This document shows, piece after piece, positions 14,592-15,879 of a stretch of 15,879 nucleotides of DNA (position 1 is its first letter; each line of letters opens with the position of its first letter). This stretch comes from Candidatus Heimdallarchaeota archaeon (lineage in GTDB: Archaea > Asgardarchaeota > Heimdallarchaeia > JABLTI01). Position numbers and translations under genes: made by a program. Under the pieces are notes generated by a model. That model was not told the DNA's origin. It searched no databases and saw only the letters and a program-made list of their open reading frames with translations. The stretch is from positions 1-15,879 of the forward strand of contig JAUVZH010000020.1 in NCBI GenBank assembly GCA_030602675.1, in the 5' to 3' direction.

Positions 14592-15158
14592 ATGTTCTCA
14601 GAAAATGCTTGGCCAATACAAAAAGGTAGAAATGGCTTGCCTGTTTGGCGATTAAATAAAATTCTTGCCATTATCCAAGATAGAATTCAAACTATACCTG
14701 GGGAAAACAGAGAGGTACCATTAGTTTGGAGTGTAATGCATATGTATTCGACAATGCAATTAGCTAAACTAATAGCTCTAAAGAGAGGATTAGATCCGGA
14801 ATTAGCTGCTTTAACATGTGCGTTTCATGATATCTTTACACTACAAACAGGAAATCATACTGATCATGCAACTAAAGCTGAGAGAATCATAAGGGAAATT
14901 ATTGAAGAATACAATAAAAAACATCGCGAGAGTTTACAGGTAATAACTGAAAAAGAGATTTCTTTAATCATAAAAGCCGTTGCAATTCACAGTGATAAAA
15001 CAACAACTACAGAGAATCCCTATGAAGAACTCCTAAAAGATGTTGATAGTATAGATAGTTTTCTACACGGAATGACACCAGGTAGAACATCTAGTAGAAT
15101 TCCTAGAGTAAATGGAATATTTGAAGAGTTAAACATAAAATTCAAAGTAATAAAATAA
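14592..15158 (+). CDS. HD-domain phosphohydrolase (188 aa)
   Basis: A cytosolic protein of the HD superfamily, metal-dependent phosphohydrolases that act on nucleotides or related phosphates. Metal-ligand positions can be seen in order: MHMYSTMQLAKL with His50, AFHDIF with His79-Asp80 (the HD pair), IIKAVAIHSDK with His133, and LLKDVDSIDSF with Asp152/Asp155. A DHATKAERI segment at about 91-99 could supply a further metal or phosphate contact. Full length is about normal for a single-domain member. The start is taken as ATG 14592; there is no ribosome-binding motif, and the TATA box suggests a leaderless transcript. It is divergent from the deacetylase gene and upstream of the phospholipase gene, from which a 73-base gap with a small hairpin separates it. 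Substrate unknown. Confidence 0.82.
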   Translation: MFSENAWPIQKGRNGLPVWRLNKILAIIQDRIQTIPGENREVPLVWSVMHMYSTMQLAKLIALKRGLDPELAALTCAFHDIFTLQTGNHTDHATKAERIIREIIEEYNKKHRESLQVITEKEISLIIKAVAIHSDKTTTTENPYEELLKDVDSIDSFLHGMTPGRTSSRIPRVNGIFEELNIKFKVIK

Positions 15159-15199
15159 TAAATAAACTGACTTTACTATTTATATTAGAAGTAACATAT

Positions 15200-15216
15200 T
15201 CCTATTGAGAATAGGA
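15200..15216 (+). repeat. Seven-base-pair hairpin just upstream of the phospholipase RBS
   Basis: TCCTATT-GAG-AATAGGA forms a perfect stem with a three-base loop, ending two bases before AGGAG (15218-15222). It may be an operator or a structured leader that affects access to the ribosome-binding site; no T-run follows, so it is not a typical terminator. Confidence 0.45.
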
Positions 15217-15231
15217 TAGGAGATTCATTTC

Positions 15232-15879
15232 TTGAAGAAGAAAAGAACACTGATTGGTTTTTTGGTATTGAGCTTAATTGCTCTACCAATCATCACAAAC
15301 TTTGAACCTAAAACTGAATCTTACCCTAGTGCATATCCAGGTGGCTTACACTCTTTCTTGATTTGGGATGCATTAATATTACTTTATTATGATAGCATCA
15401 ATGGCTCTTCCTATTATGATATTTGTAGCGATGAGATACTTGATTTCTCTACCAAATACTATGATGACATGTATCGAGCTCAAGATGATTATGATGCCAA
15501 TCTTCTATTACAATGGGGTCATTACTGGGATCCATATAACAGAGAGGGTTTTTCAGGCAATGTTGGTGCTCCCCACCATGCTCAAGATTATTTTGAAGAA
15601 GCAGTGAAACATTATCTTGGACAAGATGGTTACACTGTGGATAAAAATGAAGCATATTATAACTTGGGTTATGCTATCCATCTTGTACAAGACCTAACAG
15701 TTCCACATCATGCTCAAAATAATCCCTTTGGCAAACACCTTGATTATGAAACATTTTGTTTTACTCAATATGTTTATGGGAATTTTACTAGCCCTCAAAA
15801 CGGAGTTTACACCCCTCCAAGAGATTGGAATGGACGAGTAAATGCAAAAGGTTGGGTTCATGAAGCAGCTAAAATTAGT
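15232..15879 (+). CDS. Secreted zinc-dependent phospholipase C family protein, 3'-truncated by window
   Basis: The frame stays open from TTG 15232 to the right edge (216 codons). The start follows AGGAG (15218-15222) by nine bases. Residues 1-23 form a classic signal peptide: MKKKR, hydrophobic core IGFLVLSLIALPII. The mature part has the order of zinc ligands of Bacillus-type phospholipase C and the related S1/P1-like fold: Asp in YDAN (88), His97 in QWGHYWDP, then GYAIHLVQDLTVPHH at 146-160 with His150, Asp154 and His159/160, then KHLDYE at 168-173 with His169 and Glu173. These bind three zinc ions and cut phosphodiester bonds of phospholipids. In Archaea, where membranes are ether lipids, the substrate could be foreign phospholipids. 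The remainder of the gene lies outside the window. Confidence in the family is high; activity is unproven. Confidence 0.85.
   Translation, partial: MKKKRTLIGFLVLSLIALPIITNFEPKTESYPSAYPGGLHSFLIWDALILLYYDSINGSSYYDICSDEILDFSTKYYDDMYRAQDDYDANLLLQWGHYWDPYNREGFSGNVGAPHHAQDYFEEAVKHYLGQDGYTVDKNEAYYNLGYAIHLVQDLTVPHHAQNNPFGKHLDYETFCFTQYVYGNFTSPQNGVYTPPRDWNGRVNAKGWVHEAAKIS

Noticed and set aside
15389..15655. 72- and 68-codon frames on both strands at the right end
   Set aside because: They overlap the open phospholipase C frame starting at 15232, which has the signal peptide and the zinc-ligand motifs; they are out-of-frame shadows.

Overview
The window looks like part of an AT-rich archaeal chromosome (roughly one third G+C by eye). 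Several signs point to Archaea: purine-rich BRE plus TATA-like boxes at the expected distance from starts (an apparently leaderless HD-domain gene at 14592 is the clearest), oligo-T runs after stop codons, GGAG/GGTG Shine-Dalgarno motifs, and an archaeal-type metallo-beta-lactamase family best known from pterin metabolism. The abundance of TPR proteins, a Sulfotransfer_3-type sulfotransferase and many TTG starts would fit an Asgard archaeon (Heimdallarchaeia-like), but no ribosomal or informational gene is present to settle this. I see no tRNA, rRNA, CRISPR array, transposase or phage gene.

Layout. 1-1069 (+): the 3' part of an AAC(3)-type aminoglycoside N-acetyltransferase-like gene, an oligo-T terminator, and a small unknown protein. 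1129-4105 (-): a large TPR-repeat protein and, separately transcribed, a two-pass membrane protein with a winged-helix-like cytosolic region; a hairpin terminator lies between them. 4348-6317 (+): a fold-type I PLP aminotransferase, a small acidic protein and a small TPR protein, apparently one operon. 6384-8348 (-): a MalY/PatB-type PLP C-S lyase and another TPR protein, each with its own upstream signals; a near-identical 32/33-base direct repeat flanks the TPR gene. 8603-11695 (+): a tight three-gene set of a radical SAM activase-like enzyme with a second Fe-S motif, a sulfotransferase and a metallo-beta-lactamase-fold hydrolase. 11708-14442 (-): a membrane-anchored NodB-like deacetylase overlapping by 13 bases a 617-residue FkbH-like HAD-IIIC/acyltransferase protein. 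14592-15879 (+): an HD-domain phosphohydrolase and the first 216 codons of a secreted zinc-dependent phospholipase C, cut by the window end.

How the genes may work together. The convergent blocks 8603-11695 and 14442-11708 hold enzymes that elsewhere decorate small molecules or surface glycans (sulfate transfer, deacetylation, FkbH-type acyl handling, radical chemistry), so this is the most plausible place for an undescribed pathway. No carrier protein, glycosyltransferase or glycyl-radical partner is visible inside the window, so that reading is an inference. The other genes (two PLP enzymes each accompanied by a TPR protein, a membrane sensor-like protein, a secreted lipase) are individually recognisable, but their substrates cannot be read from sequence alone.

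Several start sites were moved downstream of the longest possible start because a well-spaced GGAG or GGTG motif points to an internal TTG or ATG.
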